Below are positions 62,184 to 64,000 of a DNA stretch of 64,000 nt, piece by piece (the first letter of the stretch is position 1; each line of letters begins with the position of its first letter). Under the pieces are notes generated by a model that saw only the letters and a list, made by a program, of their open reading frames with translations, had not been told where the DNA came from and made no database searches. The DNA comes from Caulobacter sp. SLTY (GTDB taxonomy: Bacteria; Pseudomonadota; Alphaproteobacteria; Caulobacterales; Caulobacteraceae), in NCBI RefSeq assembly GCF_009905535.1, contig NZ_JAAALA010000017.1, positions 1 through 64,000 on the forward strand. Direction: 5' to 3'. The position numbers were made by a program, and so were the translations under genes.

Positions 62184-64000
62184 ATGCGCTATGCCGCCGC
62201 CGGCCTGACCGCCGCCTTCGCCGCCACCCTCGCCGCGGGGGCCTGGGTGGCCGCCGCTCCCGCAGCCGAAGCGCCGCTGATCCCGCGGGCCAGTTTCTTC
62301 GGCAACCCGACCAAGACCGCTGGGCGGCTGAGCCCGGACGGCAAGTGGATGGCCTGGATCGCGCCGCGCGACGGGGTGCTGAACATCTGGGTGGCGCCGG
62401 CCGCTGATCCGGCCGCCGCCAAGCCGCTGACCGACGAGAAGCAGCGGCCGATCCGCCAGTACTTCTGGGCCCAGGACAGCAGCACCATCCTATTCGTCAA
62501 CGACAAGGGCGGCGATGAAAACTTCCTGCTCTACGGCGTCGATATCACCACCGGGGCCCAGAAGGCGCTGACGCCCTTCGAGAACACCCGGGTCTATGTG
62601 GCCGGGACCAGCAAGGACCGGCCGGACACCGTGCTGGTCGGGGTCAACAATCGCGATCCCAAATGGCACGACGCCTGGGAGATCAACCTGAAGACCGGCG
62701 CCATGAAGGAGGTGTTCCGCAACGACGGCTTCGGCGCCATGACCGCCGACGAACAGCTGGTCCCGCGCATCGCCGCCAAGGTGAACGACGATGGCTCGGT
62801 CGACTACTTCAAGATCGTCGACGGAAAGGCCGAGGCCAAGCCCTTCACCCAGGTCTCCTTCCAGGACAACGACACCAGCCCGCTGGGCTTCACCCAGGAC
62901 GGCAAGACCCTCTACTGGGCCGATACCCGTGGCCGCGACAAGACGGCCATCGTGGCGCAGGACTGGGCGACCGGGAAGACCACCCTGATCGCCGAAAGCG
63001 ACAAGGCCGATGTCGCGCCGGCCCTGTTCAATCCAACGACCGGCAAGCTGGAAGCCTATGTCGTCAACTATCTGAAGAACGACTGGAAGGCGCTGGACCC
63101 GGCGATCCAGGCCGACATCGACTTCCTCAAGACGGAGTTGAAGGGCGAGATCGGCATCGCCTCGCGCACCGACGCCGACGACCGCTGGATCGTCGGGGTG
63201 GACCCGGTGACGGCGCCGGCCTCGACCTGGCTGTACGACCGCAAGGCCAGGAAACTGACCAAACTCTATACCAGCCGGCCGGAGCTGGAGGGCCAGACCC
63301 TGGCGGCCATGTATCCGGTCGAGATCAAGTCGCGGGACGGCAAGACCCTGGTCTCCTACCTGACCCTGCCGGCCGGGACCGACCCGGACGGCGATGGCAA
63401 GCCCGACAAGGCGGTGCCGATGGTGCTGTTCGTGCACGGCGGGCCGTGGGCGCGGGACCGGTACGGCTATAACGGCGCACACCAGTGGTACTCTAACCGC
63501 GGCTATGCGGTGCTGAGCGTCAACTACCGGGGCTCGACCGGCTTCGGGAAGGCCTTCACCCGCAGTTCCGACGGCGAATGGGCCGGCAAGATGCACGACG
63601 ACCTGATCGACGCCGTCGACTGGGCGGTGAAGGGCGGCATCGCCCAGAAAGACAAGGTCGCCATCACGGGCGGCAGCTATGGCGGCTACGCCACCCTGGT
63701 CGGGATGACCTTCACCCCGGACACCTTCGCCTGTGGCGTGGACATCGTCGGGCCCTCGAACCTGAAGACCCTGTACGACACCTTCCCGCCCTACTGGACC
63801 TCGGGCCTCAGCATCTGGCGCAAGGCGCTGGGCGATCCGAATACGCCGGAGGGCCTGAAGCTGATGCAGGATCGCTCGCCGATCAACCGGGTGGACGCCA
63901 TCAAGCGGCCGCTGCTGATCGGCCAGGGCGCCAACGACCCGCGCGTCAAGAAGTCGGAGAGCGACCAGATCGTCGAGGTGATGAAGGCCAAGAACATCCC
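62184..64000 (+). CDS. S9 family prolyl-oligopeptidase-type peptidase (3' end beyond window)
   Basis: At least 605 aa are encoded, and the frame is open to the window edge. There is a signal peptide (1-26), a WD/beta-propeller region beginning with FFGNPTKTAGRLSPDGKW, then the alpha/beta-hydrolase domain with VLFVHGGPWARDRYGYN and the nucleophile Ser498 in GGSYGGYA. The Asp is in GANDPRV, and the catalytic His lies outside the window. It is a dipeptidyl- or oligopeptidase of the periplasm. TAGGAG before the ATG (62171-62176) supports the start. It is missing from a closed-frame scan because it is truncated. Confidence 0.92.
   Translation, partial: MRYAAAGLTAAFAATLAAGAWVAAAPAAEAPLIPRASFFGNPTKTAGRLSPDGKWMAWIAPRDGVLNIWVAPAADPAAAKPLTDEKQRPIRQYFWAQDSSTILFVNDKGGDENFLLYGVDITTGAQKALTPFENTRVYVAGTSKDRPDTVLVGVNNRDPKWHDAWEINLKTGAMKEVFRNDGFGAMTADEQLVPRIAAKVNDDGSVDYFKIVDGKAEAKPFTQVSFQDNDTSPLGFTQDGKTLYWADTRGRDKTAIVAQDWATGKTTLIAESDKADVAPALFNPTTGKLEAYVVNYLKNDWKALDPAIQADIDFLKTELKGEIGIASRTDADDRWIVGVDPVTAPASTWLYDRKARKLTKLYTSRPELEGQTLAAMYPVEIKSRDGKTLVSYLTLPAGTDPDGDGKPDKAVPMVLFVHGGPWARDRYGYNGAHQWYSNRGYAVLSVNYRGSTGFGKAFTRSSDGEWAGKMHDDLIDAVDWAVKGGIAQKDKVAITGGSYGGYATLVGMTFTPDTFACGVDIVGPSNLKTLYDTFPPYWTSGLSIWRKALGDPNTPEGLKLMQDRSPINRVDAIKRPLLIGQGANDPRVKKSESDQIVEVMKAKNI

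Overview
The window is a gene-dense, GC-rich alphaproteobacterial chromosome segment, almost certainly from Caulobacterales (Caulobacter/Phenylobacterium type). The evidence is a two-subunit glycine decarboxylase P protein, an F0 operon with paired b and b' subunits kept apart from F1, promoters resembling the Caulobacter housekeeping consensus, a close match to Caulobacter PdeA (PAS-GEDEF-EAL, about 553 aa), and a full cta/cox cluster. I see no phage, transposase, CRISPR array, rRNA or tRNA. This is chromosomal backbone with small accessory insertions.

Layout. 1-5263: a tandem glycine riboswitch and the operon gcvT-gcvH-(unknown 174 aa protein)-gcvPA-gcvPB. 5264-5705: a gene-free stretch with palindromic repeats and a strong nested hairpin. 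5706-7200: a small membrane protein and two tandem paralogous exported proteins of unknown function. 7269-9858: the F0 ATP synthase operon atpI-B-E-b'-b (minus strand) with a recognisable promoter and terminator. 10007-13263: nitronate monooxygenase, NUDIX hydrolase, patatin lipase and 3-hydroxybutyrate dehydrogenase, with a PhaR-like palindrome upstream. 13365-16464: an FAD-linked oxidase, a vapBC toxin-antitoxin pair and Sua5/TsaC. 16392-18135: YceI-cytochrome b561-YceI. 18247-22553: acyl-CoA dehydrogenase, an esterase, a peroxiredoxin, YqgE and an NTF2-like protein.

22751-34299 (minus strand): pdeA, then the long respiratory cluster ctaC-ctaD-ctaB-coxF-like-ctaG-ctaE-DUF983-surf1, which runs by start/stop overlaps into thrC and an M16 peptidase. 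34577-37699: a PadR/DUF1700/GIN-domain operon and tldD. 37839-41950: a TonB-dependent receptor and a POT peptide transporter, convergent on a shared terminator. 42137-49000: DUF427, gshA, rsmE, ppk2, a sulfotransferase, an aldo/keto reductase and a YcaQ-like glycosylase. 49232-56451: an ABC exporter, two short-chain dehydrogenases, a TetR regulator, ubiA and a Baeyer-Villiger-type monooxygenase. 56580-59057: a three-gene operon of two Fe(II)/2-oxoglutarate oxygenases and a TylF-type methyltransferase. 59122-64000: a methyltransferase, a VOC protein, gamma-glutamyltransferase and a truncated S9 peptidase.

Functional themes are one-carbon metabolism from glycine, oxidative phosphorylation (F0, cytochrome oxidase and its assembly factors, ubiquinone synthesis), lipid and hydroxybutyrate turnover, c-di-GMP control, and glutathione/peptide turnover. 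The least explained parts are the unknown gcv-operon protein, the dispersed intergenic repeat families, several long inverted repeats, and the oxygenase-oxygenase-methyltransferase operon. No wholly new system is demonstrated here.
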